Notes under the pieces: model-generated
What the model was told of the DNA's origin: nothing
Seen by the model: the letters and a program-made list of their open reading frames with translations, nothing else
Database searches by the model: none
Position numbers and translations under genes: made by a program
Part shown: piece after piece, positions 17,181-25,966 of the stretch
Numbering within the stretch: the first letter of the stretch is position 1
How the letters are laid out: every line of letters starts with the position of its first letter
Source: Streptomyces roseoviridis
GTDB taxonomy: Bacteria > Actinomycetota > Actinomycetes > Streptomycetales > Streptomycetaceae
NCBI RefSeq assembly: GCF_039535235.1
Contig: NZ_BAAAWU010000001.1
Span: forward strand, 5,704,001 to 5,768,000
Length of the DNA: 64,000 nt
Reading direction: 5' to 3'

Positions 17181-17861
17181 GTGACCACACCACACCACCC
17201 CACCCCCGAGACACCCCAGGTCACCGTCCGCGGCGAAAGCCGCCTGGAGACCGAGCCCGAACTCGCCCGCATCGGCGTGGCCGTACGAGCCCGGGGCACC
17301 GACCGCTCCGACGTCCTCGCCTCCCTCACGGCCCGCAACACCGAAGCCCTCACCCTGCTGAAGTCCTACGGCGACGCCGTCACCGACCTGGAGACCGGCG
17401 CCCTCTCCCTCACCCCCGAACCCGCCCGCCACGGCCGCGGCGAACGCGTACGCGGCTACCAGGGCTGGGTCCACCTCACCGCCGAACTCACCGACTTCAC
17501 CGCCCTCGGCGAACTGGTCACCCGCCTCGCCGACCTCGAATGGACCCGCGTCGACGGCCCCTGGTGGTCCCTGCGCCCCGACTCCCCGGCCCACGCCCGA
17601 GCACGCCGCCAGGCCGTCCACGAAGCGGTGCGCCGCGCCCGCGAATACGCCGAGGCGCTCGGCTCCTCCCTCGTGGCACTGCTCGAACTCTCCGACACCG
17701 CCCCCCTCCCCGGCATGCCCGCCCCCATGGGCGGCGGCATGCGGATGGCCTTCGCCGCCGAGACCGCCGAAGCACCCGCCCCCCTCGACCTGCAACCCCA
17801 GCGCCAGACCGTCACCGCCGAGGTCACCGCACGCTTCGTCATGAGCCCGCCCACACTGTGA
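17181..17861 (+). CDS. SIMPL (DUF541) domain protein
   Basis: A 226-residue protein of the SIMPL/DUF541 family (BP26/OMP28 relatives), which form oligomeric rings in some bacteria; the molecular function is unknown. The family phrases are VTVRGESRLETEPELARIGV and the paired region RRQAVHEAVRRAREYAEALGSSL, ending in QRQTVTAEVTARFVM. No signal peptide is seen, unlike many Gram-negative members. GTG 17181 is chosen because GGAGGAG (17168-17174) lies 6 nt before it. The gene is divergent from the nucleotidase. Confidence 0.85.
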   Translation: MTTPHHPTPETPQVTVRGESRLETEPELARIGVAVRARGTDRSDVLASLTARNTEALTLLKSYGDAVTDLETGALSLTPEPARHGRGERVRGYQGWVHLTAELTDFTALGELVTRLADLEWTRVDGPWWSLRPDSPAHARARRQAVHEAVRRAREYAEALGSSLVALLELSDTAPLPGMPAPMGGGMRMAFAAETAEAPAPLDLQPQRQTVTAEVTARFVMSPPTL

Positions 17862-17926
17862 GACCACGGCACCACCACCCCGTAAACCGCTCATCGGAGC
17901 AACCCGCCGCACAGATTCAAGACTTG

Positions 17927-17955
17927 TCAACAACCTTTCACGCGAAGGTTGTTGA
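17927..17955. promoter_or_regulatory. 11-bp inverted repeat upstream of pyk
   Basis: TCAACAACCTT and AAGGTTGTTGA form a perfect 11-bp inverted repeat around the 7-nt spacer TCACGCG. It lies between the SIMPL gene and pyk, some 20-50 bp upstream of the predicted pyk promoter. The low GC of the arms and lack of T-run fit an operator better than a terminator. The binding protein is unknown. Confidence 0.55.
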
Positions 17956-17973
17956 GTCGTCATGCCGGGCCCC

Positions 17974-18001
17974 TTCGCTACCCACCGGTAAGCCCTAGGC
18001 T
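17974..18001 (+). promoter_or_regulatory. putative pyk promoter, leaderless
   Basis: -10 TAGGCT (17996-18001) sits 6 nt before ATG 18008; a weak -35 candidate TTCGCT (17974-17979) is 16 bp upstream. No Shine-Dalgarno sequence separates the -10 from the start codon. Confidence 0.45.
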
Positions 18002-18007
18002 CGCCTC

Positions 18008-19438
18008 ATGCGCCGAGCAAAAATCGTCTGCACCCTTGGGCCCGCCACCGCGACATACGACCAGATCAAGGCATTGGTCGAAGCCGGAATGGACGTCGCC
18101 CGCCTCAACCTCAGCCACGGCGACTACGCCGACCACGAGGAGCGCTACCAGCACGTCCGCAAGGCCGCCGACGAAACCGGCCGCAGCGTCGGCATCCTCG
18201 CCGACCTTCAAGGCCCGAAGATCCGCCTCGGCCGATTCCAGCACGGCCCCGTACTCCTTGAACGCGGCGACGACTTCACCATCACCGTCGAGCCCGCCGA
18301 AGGCGACCAGCACCACTGCGGCACCACCTACCCCGGCCTCGCCGCCGACGTCACCACCGGCGAACGCATCCTCGTCGACGACGGCCGCGTCACCCTCGAA
18401 GTCACCTCCGTCGACGGCCCCCGCGTCCACACCCGCGTCGTCGAAGGCGGCATCGTCTCCGACAACAAGGGCCTCAACCTCCCCGGCGTCGCCGTCTCCG
18501 TCCCCGCCCTCTCCGACAAGGACATCGACGACCTCCGCTGGGCCCTGCGCACCGGCGTCGACGTCATCGCCCTCTCCTTCGTCCGCAGCGGCCGCGACAT
18601 CGAGGACGTCCACCGCATCATGGACGAAGAGGGCCGCCGCGTCCCCGTCATCGCCAAGATCGAAAAACCGCAGGCCGTCGACAACATCGACGACATCGTC
18701 GCCGCCTTCGACGGCATCATGGTCGCCCGCGGCGACCTCGGCGTCGAAATGCCCCTCGAACAGGTCCCGATCGTCCAGAAGCGAGCCGTCAAACTCGCCA
18801 AGCGCAACGCCAAACCGGTCATCGTCGCCACCCAGATGCTCGACTCGATGATCGACAACTCCCGACCCACCCGCGCCGAAGCCTCCGATGTCGCCAACGC
18901 CGTCATCGACGGCACCGACGCCGTCATGCTCTCCGGCGAGACCAGCGTCGGCAAATACCCCATCGAAACCGTCCGCACCATGGGCCGGATCATCGAAGCC
19001 GCCGAGGAAGACATCCTCGCCAAGGGCCTCCCACCCCTCACCGAACGCAACAAACCCCGCACCCAGGCCGGCGCCGTCGCCCGCGCCGCCGCCGAGATCG
19101 GCGACTTCCTCGAAGCCCGGTTCCTCGTCGCCTTCACCCAGTCCGGCGACACCGTCAAACGCCTCTCCCGCTACCGCTCCCCGATCCCCCTCCTCGCCTT
19201 CACCCCCGACCCGGCCACCCGCTCCCAGCTCAACCTCACCTGGGGCGTCGAAACCTTCCTCGGCCCCCACGTCGACTCGACCGACGCCATGGTCGCCCAG
19301 GTCGACGAGGAACTCCTGCGCATCGGCCGCTGCCGCAAGGGCGACATCGTCGTCATCACGGCCGGCTCGCCCCCGGGCGTGGCGGGCTCCACCAACATGG
19401 TCCGGGTGCACCACATCGGCGACCCGGTGACCGGCTGA
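18008..19438 (+). CDS. pyk: pyruvate kinase
   Basis: Glycolytic enzyme transferring phosphate from phosphoenolpyruvate to ADP; 476 residues, the normal bacterial length. It starts RRAKIVCTLGPAT with the substrate-binding Arg region GMDVARLNLSHG. The active-site lysine/metal region is IEKPQAVDNIDDI followed by IMVARGDLGVEMPLEQVP. Next come the K+/ADP region MLDSMI and DVANAVIDGTDAVMLSGETSVGKYP, and a C-terminal allosteric domain ending VVITAGSPPGVAGSTNMVRVHHIG. The B domain (about 70-165) is present. The stop lies 3 nt from the end of the convergent HTH-LAGLIDADG gene. The likely leaderless start is described separately. Confidence 0.97.
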   Translation: MRRAKIVCTLGPATATYDQIKALVEAGMDVARLNLSHGDYADHEERYQHVRKAADETGRSVGILADLQGPKIRLGRFQHGPVLLERGDDFTITVEPAEGDQHHCGTTYPGLAADVTTGERILVDDGRVTLEVTSVDGPRVHTRVVEGGIVSDNKGLNLPGVAVSVPALSDKDIDDLRWALRTGVDVIALSFVRSGRDIEDVHRIMDEEGRRVPVIAKIEKPQAVDNIDDIVAAFDGIMVARGDLGVEMPLEQVPIVQKRAVKLAKRNAKPVIVATQMLDSMIDNSRPTRAEASDVANAVIDGTDAVMLSGETSVGKYPIETVRTMGRIIEAAEEDILAKGLPPLTERNKPRTQAGAVARAAAEIGDFLEARFLVAFTQSGDTVKRLSRYRSPIPLLAFTPDPATRSQLNLTWGVETFLGPHVDSTDAMVAQVDEELLRIGRCRKGDIVVITAGSPPGVAGSTNMVRVHHIGDPVTG

Positions 19439-19441
19439 GGC

Positions 19442-20224
19442 TCAGTACTTCGGGCCGACGTGGGCGTCCATGAGGGCGACGGAGGCTTTGCGGGCGACGG
19501 AGATGTTGAGCGGGTCGCCGCCTCGGCTGAGCGTCGTCCACTCGACACCCAGCTCGTCGAGGGTGTCCGTGAAGAGCCGCCGGATGTCGTCCGACTTGTT
19601 GGTGAAGAAGTACCGGGGGTACTCGTAGCGCTTGCGCTCTCCGCCGACGAGGCGGGTGGTCCAGTTGGTGATGCGGCACCCGTCGGAGTGGACGAGGCCC
19701 CGGATCAAGTCCCAGGGGTGGGCGCTGACGATCTCCTGCTGCCAGCCTTCGAGGACGATGCGCCGCTCGTGCTTCCTGCCGGGGCCGTGTTGCGGGAAGA
19801 GGCATTTCCAGTGCCGGCCGTAGCTGGTGACGGCGACACACCCCTGCTTCCTGAGGATGCAGACGCTTCCTTCGGGGCGTACGGCCAGAACCGCCTCCCG
19901 ACATGCCTCGATCAGCCCTGGCCAGGCATCGGCGCAGGCGATGCGGAGATGGTGCCCGCCCCGAGGGTGGTCGCTGATGCAGCCGTCACCGAGGTAGAGG
20001 CCGAGCAGGTAGGCGTATGCGGCCGTGTTCTCCGGTGCTCCCGGCACGAGACGGCATCGCGGGCAGGGCGCGGACTGTGCGCCGATGCGCGGAAGAGGGG
20101 TGAGCCGTGTCGTCCACTCGCGTAACGCGGCTCTGGAGATGCCGGTCTGCCTGCTCACCGAGTGGAGGCTGCGACCCTGGGTGACGAGCGCCAGTGCTCG
20201 CTCGCGCGTTTCGATGTCGTACAC
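19442..20224 (-). CDS. HTH + LAGLIDADG-fold protein (homing-endonuclease relative)
   Basis: A 260-residue free-standing protein. Residues 1-41 form a helix-turn-helix (GRSLHSVSRQTGISRAALREW), similar to resolvase/transposase HTHs. CPRC at 54-57 may be half of a zinc site. Two LAGLIDADG-type helices are visible: AYLLGLYLGDG (71-81) and DLIRGLVHSDG (172-182), each ending in the catalytic-type Asp-Gly, spaced about 100 residues apart as in single-chain two-motif nucleases. The C-terminal sheet-like part (YFFTNKSDDIRRLFTDTLDELGV) also fits that fold. Start is GTG. The base composition looks lower in GC than in the neighbours. It lies 110 bp downstream of a tRNA gene on the same strand and ends 3 bp from pyk. 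It could be an active nuclease or a domesticated DNA-binding regulator. Confidence 0.75.
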   Translation of the reverse strand: MYDIETRERALALVTQGRSLHSVSRQTGISRAALREWTTRLTPLPRIGAQSAPCPRCRLVPGAPENTAAYAYLLGLYLGDGCISDHPRGGHHLRIACADAWPGLIEACREAVLAVRPEGSVCILRKQGCVAVTSYGRHWKCLFPQHGPGRKHERRIVLEGWQQEIVSAHPWDLIRGLVHSDGCRITNWTTRLVGGERKRYEYPRYFFTNKSDDIRRLFTDTLDELGVEWTTLSRGGDPLNISVARKASVALMDAHVGPKY

Positions 20225-20333
20225 GCGATCGATCCTTGCGCGCCTGCCTCAGGGGCGGGATGCGGATCGTCCCGTTTCACCCGTGGGGGTGACGGCCGCA
20301 ACCAGGACCGTGACCTTGGAATCTAAGGAAAAG

Positions 20334-20408
20334 TGCCCCGGGTCGGACTCGAACCGACACTGTGTGGGTTTTGAATCCACTGCCTGCTGCCAATTGGGCT
20401 ACCGGGGC
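20334..20408 (-). tRNA. tRNA with anticodon CAA, class I body (codon UUG, nominal Leu)
   Basis: Read on the minus strand, 75 nt fold into a full cloverleaf. The acceptor GCCCCGG pairs with CCGGGGC plus discriminator A. The D arm is GCC/GGC with loop CAATTGGCAGCA. The anticodon stem GTGGA/CCCAC (A31-C39 mismatch) encloses loop TTCAAAA, so the anticodon is CAA. The variable region is only ACAGT (5 nt), and the T arm is GTCGG/CCGAC with loop TTCGAGT. CCA is not encoded. The anticodon reads UUG (Leu), but leucine tRNAs are class II with a long variable arm, which this one lacks; its D arm looks more like tRNA-Gln. The amino acid charged is therefore uncertain. Confidence 0.85.
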
Positions 20409-20464
20409 TCGCAGAATCGAAGGTTTCCAAGGACCCTGCGCGCGTCTACCTTACCGCAGCTAGG

Positions 20465-20470
20465 TAGGCT
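20465..20470 (+). promoter_or_regulatory. -10 element for pdtaR
   Basis: TAGGCT, predicted start of transcription near 20476, giving a roughly 30-nt leader with GAGGAG before the GTG start. No good -35 sequence is evident. The ATG at 20471 in the same frame lies at the transcription start and has no ribosome site, so it is not used as the start. Confidence 0.4.
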
Positions 20471-20507
20471 CATGGGGAGCAGAAACTGCGCCCACCGAGG
20501 AGCCCGC

Positions 20508-21176
20508 GTGACCGCCCCCGAGTCGCCCCAGCCCGTCGCCGACGACGACGCCGCCACCGCGTCCCACGTCCCGCCGCTGACGACCCGCGTCGTCATCGCC
20601 GAGGACGAGGCCCTCATCCGTCTCGACCTCAAGGAGATGCTGGAGGAGGAGGGCTACACCGTCGTCGGCGAGGCCGGTGACGGGGCCACGGCCGTCGAGC
20701 TGGCCCGGGAGCACAAGCCGGACCTGGTGATCCTCGACGTGAAGATGCCCGTCCTGGACGGCATCTCGGCGGCCGAGAAGATCGCCGGCGAGTCCATCGC
20801 CCCGGTCCTCATGCTCACCGCCTTCTCCCAGCGCGAGCTCGTCGAGCGCGCCCGGGACGCCGGCGCCATGGCGTACCTGGTGAAGCCCTTCAGCAAGAGC
20901 GACGTCGTGCCGGCCATCGAGATGGCCGTCTCCCGCTTCGCCGAGCTGCGCGCCCTGGAGAAGGAGGTCGCCGACCTCTCCCAGCGCCTGGAGACCCGCA
21001 AGCTGGTGGACCGCGCGAAGTCGATCCTCCAGACGCAGTACGGGCTGACCGAGCCGGCCGCCTTCCGCTGGATCCAGAAGACGTCGATGGACCGCCGCAT
21101 GTCGATGCAGCAGGTCGCCGAGGCGGTCATCGAGGACGCCGAGGAGAAGAAGGCCGCGAAGGCCAAGGAGCAGTAG
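20508..21176 (+). CDS. pdtaR: ANTAR-domain response regulator (PdtaR type)
   Basis: A 222-residue two-component receiver fused to an RNA-binding ANTAR domain. The receiver (about 27-140) shows the acidic pair AEDEALIRLD, the phospho-acceptor D77 in VILDVKMPVLDG, the Thr/Ser switch LMLTAFSQ and the conserved Lys in YLVKPFSKSD. A coiled linker (ELRALEKEVADLSQRLETRKLVDRAK) leads into the ANTAR helices (SILQTQYGLTEPAAFRWIQKTSMDRRMSMQQVAEAVI; positions about 165-205). ANTAR proteins bind tandem hairpins in nascent mRNA to prevent termination. No cognate kinase lies next to it. GTG 20508 is preceded by GAGGAG. A strong stem-loop follows. Confidence 0.93.
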   Translation: MTAPESPQPVADDDAATASHVPPLTTRVVIAEDEALIRLDLKEMLEEEGYTVVGEAGDGATAVELAREHKPDLVILDVKMPVLDGISAAEKIAGESIAPVLMLTAFSQRELVERARDAGAMAYLVKPFSKSDVVPAIEMAVSRFAELRALEKEVADLSQRLETRKLVDRAKSILQTQYGLTEPAAFRWIQKTSMDRRMSMQQVAEAVIEDAEEKKAAKAKEQ

Positions 21177-21194
21177 TCCTCGCGGACGGTACGA

Positions 21195-21232
21195 GGAAGG
21201 CCCGCCCCACGTCGCTGTGGGGCGGGCCTTCC
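21195..21232. terminator. bidirectional terminator between pdtaR and livF
   Basis: A perfect 16-bp stem, GGAAGGCCCGCCCCAC with its complement, encloses the 6-nt loop GTCGCT between two convergent genes. Confidence 0.85.
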
Positions 21233-21248
21233 GCTTGGGGGGAGGGGG

Positions 21249-21961
21249 CTACTCCTCGCCGAGGTACGTCTTGCGCACGTCGTCGTTGTGGAGGAGCTCC
21301 TGGCCCGTGCCGGAGAGCTTGATCTTGCCGACCTCGAGCACGTACGCCTGGTCCGCGAGGGAGAGCGCGGCCTGGGCGTTCTGTTCGATGAGCAGGATCG
21401 TCATGCCCTCGGACTTGAGGGTGGAGATGGTCTCCATGATCTTCTGCATCATGATCGGGGAGAGGCCCATGGAGGGCTCGTCGAGCATGAGCAGCTTGGG
21501 CTGGGACATCAGCGCCCTGCCCATGGCGAGCATCTGCTGCTCGCCGCCGGAGAGGGTGCCCGCGGCCTGCTTGCGACGCTCGCCGAGGATCGGGAAGAGG
21601 TCGTAGGCCTTCTGGATGTCCCGCTCGATGCCGTCCTTGTCGCTGCGCAGGAAGGCGCCCAGCTGGAGGTTCTCGGCGATGGTGAGCCGGGGGAAGATGT
21701 GCCGGCCCTCGGGGGAGTGGGCGAGGCCCAGGGAGACCACCTTGTGGGCCGGGATGCCGTTGAGGACCTGGCCGTCGAAGACGATCTTTCCGGCGGTGGG
21801 CTTGAGCAGGCCCGAGAGGGTGCGGAGGGTCGTGGTCTTGCCGGCGCCGTTGGTGCCGATCAGGGCGACGACCTGGCCGGCCTCGACGGAGAAGGAGATG
21901 CCCTTGACGGCCTCGATCTTGCCGTAGGCGACCCTGAGGTCCTCGACCTCCAGGAGTGCGG

Positions 21962-21965
<4 letters not shown>
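21249..21965 (-). CDS. livF: branched-chain amino acid ABC transporter ATP-binding protein LivF
   Basis: ATPase subunit of the high-affinity branched-chain amino acid (or amide/urea-type) importer, 238 residues. Walker A is GTNGAGKTT, the Q-loop/S region SPEGRHIFPRLTIAENL is LivF-specific, the signature is LSGGEQQMLAMGRAL, Walker B is LLMLDEPSMGLSP, and the switch is LIEQN (LivF has Gln-Asn context rather than the usual His). It is the last gene of livKHMGF. Its GTG start overlaps the livG stop by 4 nt (GTGA). Confidence 0.95.
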
Positions 21966-23158
<1,193 letters not shown>

Positions 23159-23163
23159 GGCGT

Positions 23164-24915
23164 TCACGCCCCTGCCTTCGCCGCGCCGGCGTCCGTCGTG
23201 GCGTCTGCTGCCGCTGGTGCGGGCCGGCGCTGGTCGGGTACGTCGGGCTGGTCGTCGTTCTCGTGGAATTCCAGCTGGGCCCGCTTGTTGGCGATGAGGC
23301 CCTCGGGGCGGACCCGCATCAGGACGATGAGGGCGATGCCGAAGCCGAGCAGCTGGTAGTCCTGGAGGAACTGGAGCTTGGCGGGGATGAGGAAGAGCAG
23401 TGCCGAGCCGACGATGGGTCCGCTGATGGTGCCCATGCCGCCGAGGATGACGGCCGCGAGCAGGAAGGCGGAGTTCGGCGGGACGGGGCCGGCGAACACG
23501 TAGTTCTCGGGGACGACCGTGGTGTTGACGTGGGCCTGGACGGTGCCGGCGAGGCCGGCGAGGGCGGCGCCGAGGGCGAAGGCGACGAGCTTGACGCGGA
23601 AGCCGTTGATGCCCATGGCGGTGGCGGCGGTCTCGTCCTCGCGGATGGCGACCCAGGCGCGGCCGATGCGGCTGTTGCCGGCGCGGGCGAAGACGATGAT
23701 GACCAGCGCCATGACCAGGATCATGAGCAGGTAGTAGTTGGCGTAGGCGCCGAGCTCGACACCGAGGACGGTGTGGGACTCGCCGAAGTTGTAGCCGAAG
23801 AACTCCAGCTGCGGGATGTTCGGGATGCCGTTGGGGCCGTTGGTGATCTGCGGGCCCGAGGTGCCGTCCAGGTTGCCCATGGCGATGCGGAAGATCTCGC
23901 CGAAGCCGAGGGTCACGATGGCGAGGTAGTCGCCGCGCAGTCGCAGGGTGGGGGCGCCGATGACGACGCCGAAGACGAGCGAGGCGGCCATGCCGGTGAG
24001 GGCCGCGGCCCAGAAGGGGAACTGGACGTCGAAGGCCGAGGAGGTGGCGCCGGAGACGAGGGCGGCGGTGTAGGCGCCGACGCCGAGGAAGGCGACGTAG
24101 CCGAGGTCGAGCAGGCCGGCGAGGCCGACGACGATGTTCAGGCCGAGGGCGACGGTCGCGAAGATCAGGATGTTGACCGCGATGAGGGTGTACGTGTCGC
24201 CGCTCTGCTGGATGAACGGGAAGGCGATCGCGGCGAACAGGCTCGCGGTGACCGTGACCTGGCGGTTGCGCGCGGTGATCTGGGTGAGCCGGGCGCTGAG
24301 GCCGGACTTGACCAGGGCGGTGGCGGTGAAGCCGACCAGGATCAGGTAGGCGATGAAGAGCTGGGGCTCGGAGTCGTCGGTGTCGATGCCGAAGGTGACG
24401 GCGTAGAGGCCGAGGGCGAAGACGGCGACGATGATGAGGATCTCGGCCCAGGAGGACAGCTGCTTGGCGGGGGCCGCCTTGCGGGTGTCGTCGGGGAGCT
24501 TGTACGCGGCGACGGCGGGGACGGCGGCGGCGAGGACGGCGATGCCGGCGCCGGGCTCCAGGTCCACCAGGGCGCCGAGCTCGACGATGATCGAGAGCGC
24601 GGTGAAGAGGGTGGTGGCGAAGGTGCCGAGGGCCATGATCCACAGCGGTCGGCGGGCGCCGGTCGGGGTGAGCCAGCCGAGGCCCTTGATGCCGAGTGCG
24701 GAGAGCGCGAGGGCGCCGGTGAGGACGGCTCCGACGAGCGTGAGCATCTGGAGCGGGGCGGGGTAGCCGTAGACCGTGAGGTTGCCCGGGAAGAGGGTGG
24801 TCCAGGTCCAGGCGAGGAAGGTGCTGGCGGCGGCCGCGGCGGAGCCGGCGACGATCGTCCAGAGCAGGCCGGCCGGCTTGGTGGCGGCGGGGGTCTTGGT
24901 GAGGTTGTCGGTCAT
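23164..24915 (-). CDS. livM: branched-chain amino acid ABC transporter permease LivM
   Basis: Inner-membrane permease of the Liv importer, 583 residues, longer than the roughly 320-430 of most LivM. The additional N-terminal half contains several hydrophobic segments (LLWTIVAGSAAAAASTFLAW, MLTLVGAVLTGALALSALG, AEILIIVAVFALGLYAV), as in other actinobacterial members. The conserved LivM core follows: LGLNIVVGLAGLLDLGYVAFLGVGAY, RLRGDYLAIVTLGFGEI, the EAA-like cytoplasmic loop GRAWVAIREDETAATAMGI, and ILGGMGTISGPIVGSALL. A charged Pro/Ala C-terminal tail of about 35 residues ends it. ATG 24915 is used; GTG 24924 would overlap the livH stop (GTGA). Confidence 0.93.
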   Translation of the reverse strand: MTDNLTKTPAATKPAGLLWTIVAGSAAAAASTFLAWTWTTLFPGNLTVYGYPAPLQMLTLVGAVLTGALALSALGIKGLGWLTPTGARRPLWIMALGTFATTLFTALSIIVELGALVDLEPGAGIAVLAAAVPAVAAYKLPDDTRKAAPAKQLSSWAEILIIVAVFALGLYAVTFGIDTDDSEPQLFIAYLILVGFTATALVKSGLSARLTQITARNRQVTVTASLFAAIAFPFIQQSGDTYTLIAVNILIFATVALGLNIVVGLAGLLDLGYVAFLGVGAYTAALVSGATSSAFDVQFPFWAAALTGMAASLVFGVVIGAPTLRLRGDYLAIVTLGFGEIFRIAMGNLDGTSGPQITNGPNGIPNIPQLEFFGYNFGESHTVLGVELGAYANYYLLMILVMALVIIVFARAGNSRIGRAWVAIREDETAATAMGINGFRVKLVAFALGAALAGLAGTVQAHVNTTVVPENYVFAGPVPPNSAFLLAAVILGGMGTISGPIVGSALLFLIPAKLQFLQDYQLLGFGIALIVLMRVRPEGLIANKRAQLEFHENDDQPDVPDQRRPAPAAADATTDAGAAKAGA

Positions 24916-24920
24916 GGTGC

Positions 24921-25853
24921 TCACGCCCTGTCCGCGACGCGCTCGCCGAGCAGGCCCTGGGGCCGCACGAGGAGGACGACAATGAGGAGGACGAAGGCCC
25001 ACACGTTGGACCAGGCACCGCCGCCGAGCTGCTGCATGCCGGGGATTTCCTCGATGTAGGCGATCGAGAGGGATTCGGCGATGCCGAGGACGACGCCGCC
25101 GATCATGGCGCCGTAGATGTTGCCGATGCCGCCGAGGACGGCCGCGGTGAAGGCCTTGAGGCCGAGGATGAAGCCCATCTCGAAGTTGATCTGGCCCTTG
25201 TCGACGCCGTAGGCGACGGCGGCGACGGCGGCGAACGCGGCACCGATGGCGAAGGCCATGACGATGATGCGGTCGGTGTTGATGCCCATGAGCTTCGCGG
25301 TGTCGGGGTCCTGTGCGGTGGCCTGCATGGCGCGGCCGCTGCGGCTCTTGGAGACGAAGAGGCCGAGGGCGAGCATGCACAGGGGGGCGAGGGCGAGCAC
25401 GAAGGCGTCGGCGCGCTGGATCTGGAGGCTTTCGGTGATCTGGAAGGACTCGCCCTGGAACTCGGGGAAGCTGACGGCCTTCTTGGCGTCCGGGTAGAAC
25501 TGCCAGACCAGCTGCTGGAGCGCGATGGACAGGCCGATCGCGGTGATCAGGGGGGCGAGTCGCGGCGCGCCTCGCAGGGGGCGGTAGGCGAATCGTTCGG
25601 CGGCGGTGGCGACGGCCACGGAGGCTATCGCGCCACCGACGATCATGAGCGGTATCGCCACCAGTAGGGACGTTCCGCTCGGCAGAGCGGTGTAGGTGGT
25701 GAGGGCTCCGAAGCCCCCGATCATGAAGATCTCGCCGTGGGCGAAGTTGATGAGCTGGACGATGCCGTAGACCATGGTGTACCCGATGGCGATGAGGCCA
25801 TAGAGGGCACCGAGGGCCAGGCCGTTGGCCAGCTGTTGCGGCAGTTCGTGCAC
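24921..25853 (-). CDS. livH: branched-chain amino acid ABC transporter permease LivH
   Basis: Partner permease of LivM, 310 residues, start GTG. It has the LivH opening LANGLALGALYGLIAIGYTMVYGIVQLINFAHGE (about 9-41) and about eight hydrophobic helices. The EAA-type loop GRAMQATAQDPDTAKLMGI contacts the ATPases. The closing region is AAVLGGIGNIYGAMIGGVVLGIAE. It is separated from livK by a strong stem-loop, which would let the binding protein be made in excess over the membrane complex. Confidence 0.94.
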   Translation of the reverse strand: MHELPQQLANGLALGALYGLIAIGYTMVYGIVQLINFAHGEIFMIGGFGALTTYTALPSGTSLLVAIPLMIVGGAIASVAVATAAERFAYRPLRGAPRLAPLITAIGLSIALQQLVWQFYPDAKKAVSFPEFQGESFQITESLQIQRADAFVLALAPLCMLALGLFVSKSRSGRAMQATAQDPDTAKLMGINTDRIIVMAFAIGAAFAAVAAVAYGVDKGQINFEMGFILGLKAFTAAVLGGIGNIYGAMIGGVVLGIAESLSIAYIEEIPGMQQLGGGAWSNVWAFVLLIVVLLVRPQGLLGERVADRA

Positions 25854-25886
25854 CGCAGGCCTCCGATGAGCTTGTCGGATAAGACT

Positions 25887-25919
25887 CCGCGCGAGGGCGC
25901 TGTTTGCGCCCTCGCGCGG
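25887..25919 (-). terminator. stem-loop between livK and livH
   Basis: Arms CCGCGCGAGGGCGC and GCGCCCTCGCGCGG (14 bp) enclose TGTTT. Located after livK and before the rest of the operon, it probably acts as a partial terminator or mRNA-stabilising hairpin. Confidence 0.75.
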
Positions 25920-25966
25920 CTTGGTTCAGTTCGTGCGGGGCTCCCGGCCGGGTGCCGGGGCGGGGC

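Noticed and set aside
17927..17955. Terminator of the SIMPL gene
   Set aside because: AT-rich arms, no T-run and closeness to the pyk promoter favour an operator, though termination cannot be excluded.
19442..20224. WhiA sporulation regulator
   Set aside because: WhiA has LAGLIDADG-like domains first and HTH last, and is usually near the yvcK/rapZ genes. Here the HTH is N-terminal and the neighbourhood differs.
20334..20408. tRNA-Gln
   Set aside because: The D arm is glutamine-like, but the anticodon loop clearly reads CAA and no register gives CTG or TTG.
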